Below, piece by piece: positions 1-7,507 of a stretch of 11,917 bases of DNA. The stretch is from the NCBI GenBank assembly GCA_002338255.1, contig DDHX01000047.1, positions 43,036 through 54,952 on the forward strand, written 5' to 3'. Numbering within the stretch: the first letter of the stretch is position 1; every line of letters begins with the position of its first letter. The notes under the pieces are model-generated. The model had not been told where the DNA came from and searched no databases. It was given only the letters and a program-made list of their open reading frames with translations. The translations under genes were made by a program, and so were the position numbers. This DNA is from Ruminococcaceae bacterium UBA1865 (lineage in GTDB: Bacteria > Bacillota > Clostridia > Oscillospirales > Acutalibacteraceae).

Positions 1-102
1 CCCGCCCGCGTACACGGTGTACCCATCTGCGGCGATGGATTCTGCCAGCGCAATTTGGCGTTTATCGCCACCCAATACTCCAAAAGAATTTATATCAATC
101 AT
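1..102 (-). CDS. dpaA: Dipicolinate synthase subunit A, N-terminal fragment (partial, runs off the window)
   Basis: Only the first 34 codons are present. Read on the minus strand they begin MIDINSFGVLGGDKRQ and continue into an alternating hydrophobic stretch ending YTVYAGG. The GGDxRQ motif followed by an ALAESIA-type helix and a second strand is the usual beginning of the DpaA/SpoVFA N-terminal Rossmann-like domain. With DpaB, that enzyme makes dipicolinic acid from a dihydrodipicolinate-pathway intermediate in the mother cell during sporulation. The start is set by a strong GGAGG (complement of 111-115) eight bases upstream of the ATG. The gene is divergent from murC, and a sigma-K-like promoter precedes it. 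The assignment rests on a short fragment; another Rossmann-type protein with a GGD motif is possible but less likely given that promoter. Confidence 0.72.
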   Translation of the reverse strand, partial: MIDINSFGVLGGDKRQIALAESIAADGYTVYAGG

Positions 103-130
103 ACTTTGAACCTCCATACTGTTCTCACAT

Positions 131-158
131 TATATTATGGAAATAAGCGGCTCTATGT
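131..158 (-). promoter_or_regulatory. Sigma-K-like promoter for dpaA
   Basis: On the minus strand the sequence reads AC, then a 17-base spacer, then CATAATATA. This fits the known sigma-K consensus AC-N16/17-CATANNNTA at every fixed position. The predicted transcript would start near 124, only about 20 bases before the dpaA start codon and just ahead of its GGAGG. Late mother-cell expression is what is known for dipicolinate synthase in spore formers, so motif and gene support each other. Short motifs do occur by chance in AT-rich DNA. Confidence 0.55.
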
Positions 159-198
159 GATTGACCGTTCGTATTATAAAACCAGATTTAATTTTTTA

Positions 199-227
199 TT
201 GCAAATATTCAAAAAAATGTTTATTAT
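199..227 (+). promoter_or_regulatory. Candidate vegetative promoter for murC
   Basis: TTGCAA (199-204) and TATTAT (222-227) are separated by exactly 17 bases, a sigma-A-type arrangement. They lie about 70 bases upstream of the murC start. The region is AT-rich, so the match is only moderately informative. Confidence 0.4.
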
Positions 228-299
228 AAGTAGGTGTGGCAATATAATAGAAGAAATGAATAAAATACTATCAATATCTCACTTTAAGGAGCATCTATC

Positions 300-1676
300 A
301 TGGATTATAATGATATCTTATCCAATGTTAAAAAAATACATTTTGTAGGAATCGGTGGATCGGGAATGTGCCCGATTGCCGAAATTCTGTACCATAAGGA
401 CTTTCAATTGACAGGTTCCGATACAAATGAATCCGACACGCTCGCAAGAATACGTTCCTACGGAATTCCCGTCTCCATGGGTCACAAGGCCGAAAATGTG
501 GAGGGTGCGGAACTGGTCGTTTACACGGCGGCTGTAAAAGCCGACAATCCCGAACTGGTTGCCGCCCGCGCAAAGGGAATTCCGGTCGTGGAGCGCTCCG
601 TTATGCTCGGCATGGTGACACGCCGTTACCCGAACCCGGTTGCTGTTTCAGGCACACACGGCAAAACTACTACGACGGCTCTGATTACGCAGATATTGAT
701 CAATGCGGGAATCGACCCGACCGCCATTATCGGCGGCAAGCTTCCGTTTATCGGCGGAAACGGCCGCGTCGGCAAATCCGACACCATCGTGTGTGAAGCC
801 TGTGAGTATGTGGATACGTTTTTACAGCTGTATCCCGCTATTTCCGTCATACTGAATGTGGACGGAGACCATCTTGATTATTTCGGAACAGTCGATAATA
901 TCATTAAGTCGTTCCACCAGTTTGCGCAGCAGACATCGAAGCTGCTGGTCGTCAACGGTGACGACGCCAACTCCATGAAGGCTGTCAGCGGCATTACGAA
1001 CGCGGAGATCATTACGTTCGGCTTAAAATCAACCGATGATTATTATGCGGAAAACATTGCCGACACCAAAGAGGCAAAAGAGCGTTTCAGTGTAATGAAG
1101 CACGGAAAAAAGCTTGCCGATGTTACATTAAGCATCCCCGGCAAGCATAATATTTACAATGCGCTGGCCGCGTTTGCCGTGGCCGACCAAATGGGCGTGG
1201 ACGCGGAAAGCATTGCGGCAAGCCTGCACCAGTTCACAGGGGTGCACAGGCGTTTTGAAATTCTCGGCAAGTTTAACGGAATTACGGTTGCCGATGACTT
1301 CGCGCATCATCCAACGGAACTTACCGCGACATTGACTGCGGCGAATCAAATGGGATTCCGGCATGTGTGGGCCGTGTTTCAGCCGCACACATTTTCCAGA
1401 ACCTCTATGCTGCTTGATGATTTTGCAAAGGCGCTCGCAATTCCGGATAAGGTCGTTCTTTCTGAAATCCTCGCGGTGCGTGAAGTGAACACTTATCATA
1501 TTTATGCAAAAAATTTGGCCGATAAGGTGCCCGGCAGCGTCTGGTTTAAGACCTTTGAGGAAATTGCCGACTATGTTACCGCCAACGCGCGCGAGGGCGA
1601 TTTGATTTTAACCCTCGGCGGCGGCGATGTTTATAAATGCGCGAATATGATTGTAGATAAATATAAGAAAATATAA
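300..1676 (+). CDS. murC: UDP-N-acetylmuramate--L-alanine ligase MurC
   Basis: Cytoplasmic enzyme that adds L-alanine to UDP-MurNAc with ATP, the first amino-acid step in building the peptidoglycan stem peptide. The 458-residue length is normal for the family. The N-terminal UDP-binding domain has GIGGSGM at residues 17-23. The Mur-ligase ATP loop GTHGKTTTT is at 118-126. EACEY at 166-170 and the metal/nucleotide-side segment NVDGDHLDYFG at 186-196 follow. The central-to-C-terminal boundary has PGKHNIYNALA at 280-290 and GVHRRFE at 314-320, and the C-terminal domain has DDFAHHPTE at 332-340. All hallmark motifs are intact. AAGGAG at 286-291 sits eight bases before the ATG and fixes the start. 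The gene is divergent from dpaA and ends seven bases from the end of the opposing SDR gene, with no clear terminator between them. Confidence 0.97.
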   Translation: MDYNDILSNVKKIHFVGIGGSGMCPIAEILYHKDFQLTGSDTNESDTLARIRSYGIPVSMGHKAENVEGAELVVYTAAVKADNPELVAARAKGIPVVERSVMLGMVTRRYPNPVAVSGTHGKTTTTALITQILINAGIDPTAIIGGKLPFIGGNGRVGKSDTIVCEACEYVDTFLQLYPAISVILNVDGDHLDYFGTVDNIIKSFHQFAQQTSKLLVVNGDDANSMKAVSGITNAEIITFGLKSTDDYYAENIADTKEAKERFSVMKHGKKLADVTLSIPGKHNIYNALAAFAVADQMGVDAESIAASLHQFTGVHRRFEILGKFNGITVADDFAHHPTELTATLTAANQMGFRHVWAVFQPHTFSRTSMLLDDFAKALAIPDKVVLSEILAVREVNTYHIYAKNLADKVPGSVWFKTFEEIADYVTANAREGDLILTLGGGDVYKCANMIVDKYKKI

Positions 1677-1682
1677 TGATTT

Positions 1683-2687
1683 TTATTTGAGCATACCTGA
1701 ACAGTAGGCCGCAATGACCTTGTCGCACCAAGCGTCAAAGTCCGGGTCGAGTACTTGAAGCTCCGGATGGGACATCACGTAATCAACGGATCGTTTCACC
1801 CCTTGATCAAAGCGCACGGAAGCGCAAAAGCCCGGAACCAGCATTTTGATTTTTGAGTTATCGAAGACCACCGAGTTGGCCTTGTCACCAAGCAGGTTGC
1901 CCAGAAGATCCGGGTTGAACGCGGATAGAAATTCGGATGGAATATGCACGAGGTTTGGAGTCACACCCAGTGCTTTGCCGATGGAGGCAAGCGCGGAATT
2001 CCATGTGACAGTTTCATCGCTCGCGATGTGTACCGCCTCACCGATTACATGGGGGTCGTCCATCAGTCCTAAAAACCCCTTTGCAAAATCGCTGTTGTGC
2101 GTAAACGTCCAGAGTGAAAGCCCGTCCCCGTGTACAATAACCGGCTTGCCGTTCAGAATGCGGTCAATGACCTGATAACTTCCTTTTTTACCGTGAATTG
2201 AGACCGGAATATTTTTTTCACTGTAGGTGTGGCTCGGCCGTATTATGGTAACCGGGAAACCAGTCGCACGGTACGCTGCCGTTAAAATATTTTCGCAGGC
2301 GATTTTATCGCGTGAATACCGCCAGTATGGATTGCAAAGCGGCGTACTTTCCGTTATCAGGTAATTGGCAAGCGGTTTTTGATAAGCCGAAGCCGAGCTG
2401 ATAAAAATATACTGCCCGGTTTTGCCGGAAAAAAGTCGAATGTCCCGCTCAACGTGCTCCGGCACGAAAGCGACGAAATCCGCAACTACATCAAATTTTC
2501 GGTCGATGAGGATTTCTTTTACGGCATCCTCATCGTTGATGTCGGCAGTAATTTGTTCCACTCCGTCCGCTGCAAATTCGGGATGACTGCCGCGGTTCAA
2601 CAGCGTCAGTTCAACGCCGCTGCGTACGGATAACCTCGTGACGGCTTCACTGATGGTCCCTGTTCCTCCAATGAATAATGCTTTCAT
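1683..2687 (-). CDS. NAD(P)-dependent SDR-family epimerase/reductase
   Basis: A 334-residue extended short-chain dehydrogenase-like protein. The N-terminal nucleotide loop is GGTGTIS (residues 7-13). ISSASAY at 96-102 supplies the catalytic Ser region, and Y124-x-x-x-K128 (YSRDK) is the SDR catalytic pair. RPSHTY at 150-155 is the usual segment after the active site. These features place it among NAD-dependent epimerase/dehydratases of the kind often annotated isoflavone-reductase- or CSP41-like. The substrate cannot be read from sequence. The start is taken at the ATG whose complement is 2685-2687, because GGGAG lies eight bases upstream; an in-frame codon six residues earlier lacks such a site. 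The gene converges on murC and diverges from the CrtO-like gene. Confidence 0.88.
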   Translation of the reverse strand: MKALFIGGTGTISEAVTRLSVRSGVELTLLNRGSHPEFAADGVEQITADINDEDAVKEILIDRKFDVVADFVAFVPEHVERDIRLFSGKTGQYIFISSASAYQKPLANYLITESTPLCNPYWRYSRDKIACENILTAAYRATGFPVTIIRPSHTYSEKNIPVSIHGKKGSYQVIDRILNGKPVIVHGDGLSLWTFTHNSDFAKGFLGLMDDPHVIGEAVHIASDETVTWNSALASIGKALGVTPNLVHIPSEFLSAFNPDLLGNLLGDKANSVVFDNSKIKMLVPGFCASVRFDQGVKRSVDYVMSHPELQVLDPDFDAWCDKVIAAYCSGMLK

Positions 2688-2734
2688 CTTGCACACTCCC
2701 AACAAATGTATTATAATGTCTATGTTAATCTTAT

Positions 2735-2744
2735 CACATATGTG
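2735..2744. repeat. Perfect 10-bp palindrome CACATATGTG in a divergent promoter region
   Basis: CACATATGTG lies between the divergent SDR and CrtO-like genes, about 50-60 bases from each start codon. A TATAAT on the minus strand lies about 20 bases towards the SDR gene, and a TATTAT (2766-2771) lies about 20 bases towards the CrtO-like gene. The position suits an operator, but a single 10-bp palindrome is weak evidence. Confidence 0.25.
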
Positions 2745-2804
2745 TCATAATAATCTATAGGTCAGTATTATAAGTTTCTATTTTTAACAGAGAGGAGATT
2801 ACAG

Positions 2805-3320
2805 ATGCTTAAAAATCTTTCATTTATTGATATGTTTATATGGAATCTTTTTTTAATCGGTCTTTGGCATACTGCGATCTTTTTGGCCTGTATTAAGCTT
2901 CCGCATTCCATGTTTGCCCCGACAAAGGAGCGCTTTGCACCGAAAACATGGGAGCACGGCGGGCGTTGGTACAGGGACAAACTGAAAATTCAGCTTTGGA
3001 AGGATAAAGTCCCGCAGCATATTGGGAAAGACGGTTTTTCCAAAGAGCACCTCAAAGATGTTTCCGTTGATTATTTGGATGAATTTGTCATGGAAACCTG
3101 CCGAGGTGAGTGGATGCACCTGAAAAACTGTATTTGCGCGGTGATCGCCTTGATGATTAATCCGTTGCTTGTCGGCCTTGTGTTTTCGTTTTTGATTTTG
3201 CTGGGGAATGTGCCGTTTGCAATCATACAGCGGTACAACCGGTTTAGACTTCTTGTTTTACGCAAAAAGCTTTTGCGTGATATGCGCAGTGGAGAAATGG
3301 GTCAAACCGTTACCGCATAA
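2805..3320 (+). CDS. CrtO-like (glycosyl-4,4'-diaponeurosporenoate acyltransferase family) membrane protein
   Basis: A 171-residue protein with a hydrophobic N-terminal segment (about 8-30) and a second one near 110-135. Between them is a conserved-looking soluble stretch: an ER.AP..WE.GG..Y signature (about 42-56), WKDKVP at 65-70 and ETCRGEWMH at 97-105. The end carries NVPFAIIQRYNRFR (135-148). This order of W..ER..G..Y, WK..LP, ET.R.E..H and the terminal QRYNR motif matches the CrtO acyltransferase family as I know it. In Staphylococcus that enzyme acylates the sugar of the staphyloxanthin precursor. No carotenoid genes are visible here, so the substrate in this organism is unknown and the family name may mislead. 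A GAGGAG-type site just upstream supports the ATG at 2805. It appears monocistronic and is followed by a good terminator. Confidence 0.7.
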   Translation: MLKNLSFIDMFIWNLFLIGLWHTAIFLACIKLPHSMFAPTKERFAPKTWEHGGRWYRDKLKIQLWKDKVPQHIGKDGFSKEHLKDVSVDYLDEFVMETCRGEWMHLKNCICAVIALMINPLLVGLVFSFLILLGNVPFAIIQRYNRFRLLVLRKKLLRDMRSGEMGQTVTA

Positions 3321-3346
3321 CAATGAAAAGTGGATATTGTAATATG

Positions 3347-3384
3347 AAATCAGCCATGTCGGTGACCGGCATAGCTGATTTTTT
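3347..3384 (+). terminator. Rho-independent terminator after the CrtO-like gene
   Basis: AAATCAGC (3347-3354) pairs with GCTGATTT (3374-3381). The inner pairs ATG/CAT and CGG/CCG are separated by single mismatches and close on a TGA loop. The stem runs into a T tract ending at 3384. Part of the 3' arm, GCATAGCTGATTT, recurs once downstream at 3432-3444. Confidence 0.85.
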
Positions 3385-3457
3385 GTAGATTACCGGGAAA
3401 TATTCGTAAATAGTGCATTTGCTCGCAGCCTGCATAGCTGATTTGGAGGGACAAACA

Positions 3458-4576
3458 ATGAAAAGAAGCCTTTTAGCAATTTCTTTCCTCTTTTTTCTGA
3501 TGCTCTCAATGTCTTTTCCCCTCATTGCATTTGCCGCTGAAACGGTGCCCTATTTTACATACAGTTTGGACAAGCAAAGCGCTGTTTCAGGTGACATCAT
3601 AAAGCTTAAAATCAATGCCAACCATAAAAACGACACCGCCGCCGGGTTTAGAATGGTTATCAACTACGACGCCTCCGTTGTGAGTTTTGTCCGTACAGAA
3701 ACCTCTTCTCAAATAAAGAGCGGCACGATGGTTACGAACAGTCAGATCAATCCAATCATCAGCGTTTATGTCTGCAATACCGATAAAGCTGCTGCTCCGG
3801 AGCTTTCCGGCAATATTATATCGTTTGTATTTAAGGTCAACGATGATATACAGGAGGGCAAAACGCAAATTGGCGCGCATATTGATGAAGTTTGCAATTA
3901 CCAATCTCAGCAGCTCAACTTGAATTTTGACGAGAATCTGGCGCTCAAAGTTGAACCTCAAGGGCAGCCTTCAAATAAGGCTTATCTAACGGCGCTCACG
4001 CCATTCACTGGAACGCTTATGCCACCATTTTCCCAGGATGTGCTAAATTATAATATGGATGTAGAGTATGATGTGACCTCCGTAGAGTTCGCCGCCACAG
4101 CGGGTGAACGGGGAACGGTCAAAATCAATCGTAAAACACTGCAAAGGGCCGGCACAGATACTATAATCATTGCGACTGTCACCTCTGCCGACAAGAAGGC
4201 GACTTCACAGTATGTAATTACGGTCAGTCGCGCCGCAAAACCATTGTCGACTTCTTCAAAAAGTTCTAACGGCACAGCCACAGGCGGCAAGGCATCTTCC
4301 CGAACAAATACAGGAGGAGCTAACCAAACCACAGGAAAATCGTCATTTCAAAACGATTCATCTGAGGAGAAAGAAACTTCATCGACGATACCGCAAGCAG
4401 TATTGCCGTCTGGAACAGCGCAGCAATCTCCAGCGTACACCGACCACGGTGATAGAAACATCTATATTATCGGTAATCAGATGCCGACTTACGTTGTTGG
4501 AATGCTGACGGCTGGCCTGTGTATTATGATCGGGATAGCGCTTGCTTTCTGGCTTAAAATCAAACCGAAGAAGTAA
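3458..4576 (+). CDS. Secreted, membrane-anchored cohesin-domain plus cadherin-like beta-sandwich protein
   Basis: A 372-residue cell-surface protein. Residues 1-26 are a typical signal peptide (MKRSLL, a long hydrophobic core, AFA cleavage). Residues about 31-156 look like a cohesin/carbohydrate-binding-type beta sandwich (SGDIIKLKINA, then GFRMVINYDASVVSF). Residues about 165-248 fit the cadherin-like beta-sandwich domain (AYLTALTPFTGTLMPPFS, then VLNY, ending YVITVSR). A Ser/Thr/Gly-rich linker (about 250-335) leads to one C-terminal membrane helix (about 344-365) with a basic KIKPKK tail. No LPxTG sorting signal is present, so anchoring is by the helix. It may display a bound partner on the surface, but no dockerin or enzyme is encoded nearby. 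The ATG at 3458 is preferred because GGAGGG lies just upstream at 3445-3450. Confidence 0.8.
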   Translation: MKRSLLAISFLFFLMLSMSFPLIAFAAETVPYFTYSLDKQSAVSGDIIKLKINANHKNDTAAGFRMVINYDASVVSFVRTETSSQIKSGTMVTNSQINPIISVYVCNTDKAAAPELSGNIISFVFKVNDDIQEGKTQIGAHIDEVCNYQSQQLNLNFDENLALKVEPQGQPSNKAYLTALTPFTGTLMPPFSQDVLNYNMDVEYDVTSVEFAATAGERGTVKINRKTLQRAGTDTIIIATVTSADKKATSQYVITVSRAAKPLSTSSKSSNGTATGGKASSRTNTGGANQTTGKSSFQNDSSEEKETSSTIPQAVLPSGTAQQSPAYTDHGDRNIYIIGNQMPTYVVGMLTAGLCIMIGIALAFWLKIKPKK

Positions 4577-4677
4577 TACAGCTGTAAACTGAATGCCAGG
4601 CTGATTCACAATCTTTACCAAAGAATAATAATTAGCGACAGCGGGCATTATATATTTCGTAATATCGAAAAAATGTC

Positions 4678-4706
4678 TTGACATTCGATACTTAGAATGG
4701 TATTAT
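4678..4706 (+). promoter_or_regulatory. Promoter of the initiator tRNA gene
   Basis: A perfect TTGACA (4678-4683) is followed after exactly 17 bases by TATTAT (4701-4706), one mismatch from consensus. It lies about 60 bases ahead of the tRNA. This is the strongest promoter-like sequence in the window and fits a highly expressed stable RNA. Confidence 0.85.
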
Positions 4707-4766
4707 AGTTAAGCGCTCTAAACAAGGCATCACAGTTGAGTTTAGGGAAGATGCACAAATTAATAT

Positions 4767-4843
<77 letters not shown>

Positions 4844-4849
4844 AACAAA

Positions 4850-4879
4850 CCCAGTATCCATGCGGATGCTGGGCTTTTT
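4850..4879 (+). terminator. Rho-independent terminator of the tRNA
   Basis: CCCAGTATCC (4850-4859) and GGATGCTGGG (4864-4873) form a 10-bp stem with one T:G pair and an ATGC loop, followed by CTTTTT and a second T run to 4885. Confidence 0.92.
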
Positions 4880-4910
4880 CTTTTTGTCCGAAAAAACCAA
4901 AACCTACAAC

Positions 4911-5010
4911 TTGACGTTTATTTGATGTTTAGCTGGACGTGAGATTACCGTAAATAGCCGGAAGTTAAGCCACTTTTTCTGATGTTTGCTTGATGTTTAT
5001 TTGATGTTTA
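4911..5010 (+). repeat. Five TTGATGTTTA-type direct repeats at 11-bp spacing in two clusters
   Basis: Copies are at 4911-4920 (TTGACGTTTA), 4922-4931 (TTGATGTTTA), 4979-4988 (CTGATGTTTG), 4990-4999 and 5001-5010 (both TTGATGTTTA). Within each cluster the units start exactly 11 bases apart, about one helical turn, so a protein would meet them on one face of the DNA. The clusters are 57 bases apart start to start. They sit 70-170 bases from the tRNA 3' end, where arm-type integrase sites or excisionase sites would lie. That function is inferred. Confidence 0.75.
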
Positions 5011-5043
5011 CTGAAAAAGTCTATCTTGATATACAGGAAAACT

Positions 5044-5072
5044 ATTCCAATATTACAAATAAGTGGTATAAT
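5044..5072 (+). promoter_or_regulatory. Candidate extended -10 promoter for the zinc-ribbon gene
   Basis: A consensus TATAAT (5067-5072) is preceded by TGG, giving the extended -10 form TGnTATAAT. The -35 position (5044-5049, ATTCCA) is poor, as is common for extended -10 promoters. It lies about 90 bases before the start codon. Confidence 0.5.
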
Positions 5073-5164
5073 AAAATTTGTATAAGTACATTATTAGAAT
5101 GTGTTATTACAGCACATTTCGGTATGAATGAAATCAAGAAAATACTATTTAAAGGGGTATGACA

Positions 5165-5965
5165 ATGAGCAAATTTTGCACTGATTGTGGAACTCAGCTT
5201 GAAGATGCGGCTAAGTTTTGTGCCAAATGTGGGAAAGTCCAAACAGTCAAAGAAACACAAGAACAACTAAACCCTAATTGTAAAATCGAAGGACAAGGGG
5301 GAGAAAACACAAAATTTGAACAGAAGAATTGTAATCAAAGCGGTACAACAAATTGCGCATCAGAAAAGAATAACTTGCTTGATGAATTAGAAAATGCTAG
5401 TCAATACTTTGAACAAAAACAATCCTCTTATGACAACTTTATCAATTTGGAAGATCGAAAGATAAGACTAAAAAAGCCAAATGGGTTTGCGCTGTTTGTT
5501 GTTGGAGTGATTTTAGCTTTTCTCTTTTATTGCATTATTTCATTCAATTTTTATGAGCTGGATGGTTGGATTTTAATTTTGGTGAGTTTTGTCGGATTTG
5601 GTGTTGTTCTTCCAATCATGATATTTAATAAAGGAAATGCGAAAGTCAAAAATCAACTCGTATCTATTGACCAGAAGTCGAGTGAAATTGAAACAGTATT
5701 ACATGAACACTTTAATGCATACCATAATAGTCCAGTATCTTATGAATATTCTAATCCAAGAGTTATTGCTATTTTAAAAACATACATTTCCTCTGGTAGA
5801 GCTGACAATATTAAAGAAGCTATCAATTGTTTGATTGATGATTATCATAAACAGCAAATGTTGTCTAAGCAAGATGAAATAGCCAAAAATTCAAAAGATA
5901 CAGCTAATGCGGCAAGCTTTGCTAGTCTATTTGTTGCGGGCACGTTTTTGAAAACACGAAAGTGA
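5165..5965 (+). CDS. Zinc-ribbon protein with two transmembrane segments
   Basis: A 266-residue protein of unknown function. The N-terminus has two CxxC pairs, C5-x2-C8 and C19-x2-C22 (FCTDCG, FCAKCG), a classic double zinc ribbon. A polar, Gln/Asn/Glu-rich linker follows to about residue 75, then a basic helix. Two adjacent hydrophobic segments (about 107-127 and 133-155) form a membrane hairpin. The remaining roughly 110 residues are cytosolic-like and helical. No catalytic motif is visible. The start at 5165 is preferred over the ATG at 5159 because AAAGGGG (5151-5157) leaves a proper 7-base gap only to 5165. It is the first gene of the element after the repeats. A regulatory or phage-exclusion role is possible, but nothing in the sequence proves it. 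Confidence 0.75.
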   Translation: MSKFCTDCGTQLEDAAKFCAKCGKVQTVKETQEQLNPNCKIEGQGGENTKFEQKNCNQSGTTNCASEKNNLLDELENASQYFEQKQSSYDNFINLEDRKIRLKKPNGFALFVVGVILAFLFYCIISFNFYELDGWILILVSFVGFGVVLPIMIFNKGNAKVKNQLVSIDQKSSEIETVLHEHFNAYHNSPVSYEYSNPRVIAILKTYISSGRADNIKEAINCLIDDYHKQQMLSKQDEIAKNSKDTANAASFASLFVAGTFLKTRK

Positions 5966-6273
5966 TAGATAGCAGAAATAAAGTTGTGATATTCCAAAAA
6001 GACTGATATCAACTCAGAGGGTCAAGCCTCCACAATTCAATGAGGTTTACAGGAAAGTAATAACTATCAAAACATAGTTTCAATTTGCATAAATCTTGAT
6101 GTCATGTGTAATCGTGTATATCACCGCACGACATTTGGCTTGTCAGATATTTTCAAGCTGTTTTAATGAATCAGTGCCTGCCTTAACCGGTAGGCACTTT
6201 TTTGTTGGTGTACCAATAATGGGACTCATTGCAGCAATACAGTATAAATTGGAATAAAAGCACCGGATACAAC
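5966..6273. other. Gene-free AT-rich interval
   Basis: I see no open reading frame with a ribosome binding site on either strand. The only clear elements are a weak 6-bp AT-rich hairpin (AACTAT/ATAGTT, 6062-6079) and the strong terminator at 6174-6203. This may be the scar of a lost gene or a long 3' untranslated region. Confidence 0.5.
6174..6203 (+). terminator. Rho-independent terminator, about 210 bases past the zinc-ribbon gene
   Basis: GTGCCTGCC (6174-6182) pairs with GGTAGGCAC (6189-6197), with one G:T pair and a TTAACC loop, and is followed directly by six T. It points rightward and isolates the helicase unit from upstream transcription. Its distance from the zinc-ribbon stop is unusual for a simple terminator. 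Confidence 0.85.
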
Positions 6274-6302
6274 TTGCTATAAATCGACACGAGGGGTATA
6301 AT
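6274..6302 (+). promoter_or_regulatory. Candidate promoter for the helicase/nuclease remnant
   Basis: TTGCTA (6274-6279) and a perfect TATAAT (6297-6302) are separated by exactly 17 bases. They lie about 90 bases ahead of the helicase start and just after a terminator. Confidence 0.6.
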
Positions 6303-6391
6303 TAAATTATTTAAAAACACAACTGTGACAATATTTTATAGCGAAAATTGGTTGAAAAAGAATGCTGTATACGCATTTTAGGAGATGCCGC

Positions 6392-7507
6392 ATGGAAATA
6401 TTCGATAACATAAATAAATTTGTTCGTGATGACTTTAATCTAACCATAAAAAAGGGTAGTAAAGTGGATATTGCTGCGGCTTGTTTTTCAATATACGCTT
6501 ACAAAGAATTAAAAAAGCAATTGGATAAGGTAGATGAGCTACGCTTCATTTTTACTTCACCCACATTTGTAACTGAGAAGGCAAAGAAAGAGAAGCGTGA
6601 GTTTTACATTCCTCGATTGAGTCGCGAAAAAGGGCTATACGGTACGGAATTTGAAGTGAAACTGCGCAATGAACTGACACAAAAAGCGATTGCGAAGGAA
6701 TGTGCCGAATGGATTGCAAAGAAAGTAACTTTCAAATCAAATATAACTCAGGAAAATATGACCGGTTTTATCAATGTTGAAAATAATGATGAGAATTTTA
6801 CATATATGCCACTCAATGGCTTTACGACTGTAGATATTGGCTGCGAAAGAGGAAATAACAGCTATAATATGGTGAACAAATTTGATGCTCCATTCAGCAG
6901 TGAATACATCAAACTTTTTAATAATATTTGGAACGATACCTCAAAATTGCAGGATGTAACGGATGAAGTTATAAACAATATAACGACTGTATATAAAGAA
7001 AACTCCGCTGAATTCATTTATTTTGTAACTCTTTATAATATTTTCAATGAGTTTTTAGAGGATATTTCGGAGGACGTTCTACCCAATGAGGCGACCGGAT
7101 TTAAAGAAAGCATGATCTGGAATAAACTTTATGATTTTCAAAAAGTTGCAGCTCGTGCAATTATCAATAAACTCGAAAAATACAACGGTTGTATCTTAGC
7201 AGACAGTGTTGGTTTGGGTAAAACATTCACTGCTCTTGCCGTAATAAAGTACTATGAAAATCGAAATAAGTCCGTGCTAGTTCTTTGCCCCAAGAAGCTG
7301 GCAAATAACTGGAATACATACAAAGATAACTATGTAAATAATCCAATCGCGAAAGATCGTCTGCGATACGATGTACTGTATCATACTGATCTATCTCGTG
7401 ACTACGGTTCATCAAATGGTCTTGATTTATCACGCCTTAACTGGGGTAACTATGATTTAGTTGTTATTGCTGAGAGATCGAAAAAGTGGGAGACCTGTAA
7501 TTGTTGA
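6392..7507 (+). pseudogene. SNF2-type helicase with N-terminal PLD-like domain, truncated at the DExx box
   Basis: The 371-residue product is the front of what is normally a protein of roughly 1000 residues. The N-terminal region (about 1-200, with IFTSPTFV and GFTTVDIGCERGN) resembles the PLD-like domain that precedes SNF2 helicases in restriction-type and defence clusters; no HxKxxxxD catalytic motif is visible. A helicase core then starts at about 245 with LYDFQKVAARAI, and the Walker A loop GLGKT is at 274-278. At NYDLVVI, where DExH (motif II) should follow, the frame reads AERSKKW and stops 12 codons after the I. Motifs II to VI and the whole second RecA lobe are absent, so ATP-driven activity is not expected. 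GGAG at 6381-6384, eight bases ahead of the ATG at 6392, favours that start over the ATG at 6362. The truncation point coincides with the beginning of nuclease-like sequence in another frame, which indicates a deletion fusion. Confidence 0.82.

Noticed and set aside
55..348. 97-codon plus-strand frame across the dpaA/murC gap
   Set aside because: No ribosome binding site, low-complexity composition, and overlap with the promoter region and the start of murC.
1128..1499. Minus-strand frame inside murC
   Set aside because: Shadow of a well-conserved gene; the product has no recognisable motif and no start signal.
3385..3457. Riboswitch in the leader of the cohesin/cadherin-like gene
   Set aside because: I could not match any conserved aptamer core such as cyclic-di-GMP; only a 13-nt repeat is visible.
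4048..4332. Minus-strand frame opposite the cohesin/cadherin-like gene
   Set aside because: Lies within a domain-supported gene and has no independent start signal.
4577..4677. Terminator for the cohesin/cadherin-like gene
   Set aside because: AATGCC/GGCATT can pair, but the loop is very long and no T tract follows.
4911..5010. CRISPR array interpretation of the phased repeats
   Set aside because: The units are only 10 bases and adjacent to each other; there are no unique spacers of CRISPR length and no cas genes.
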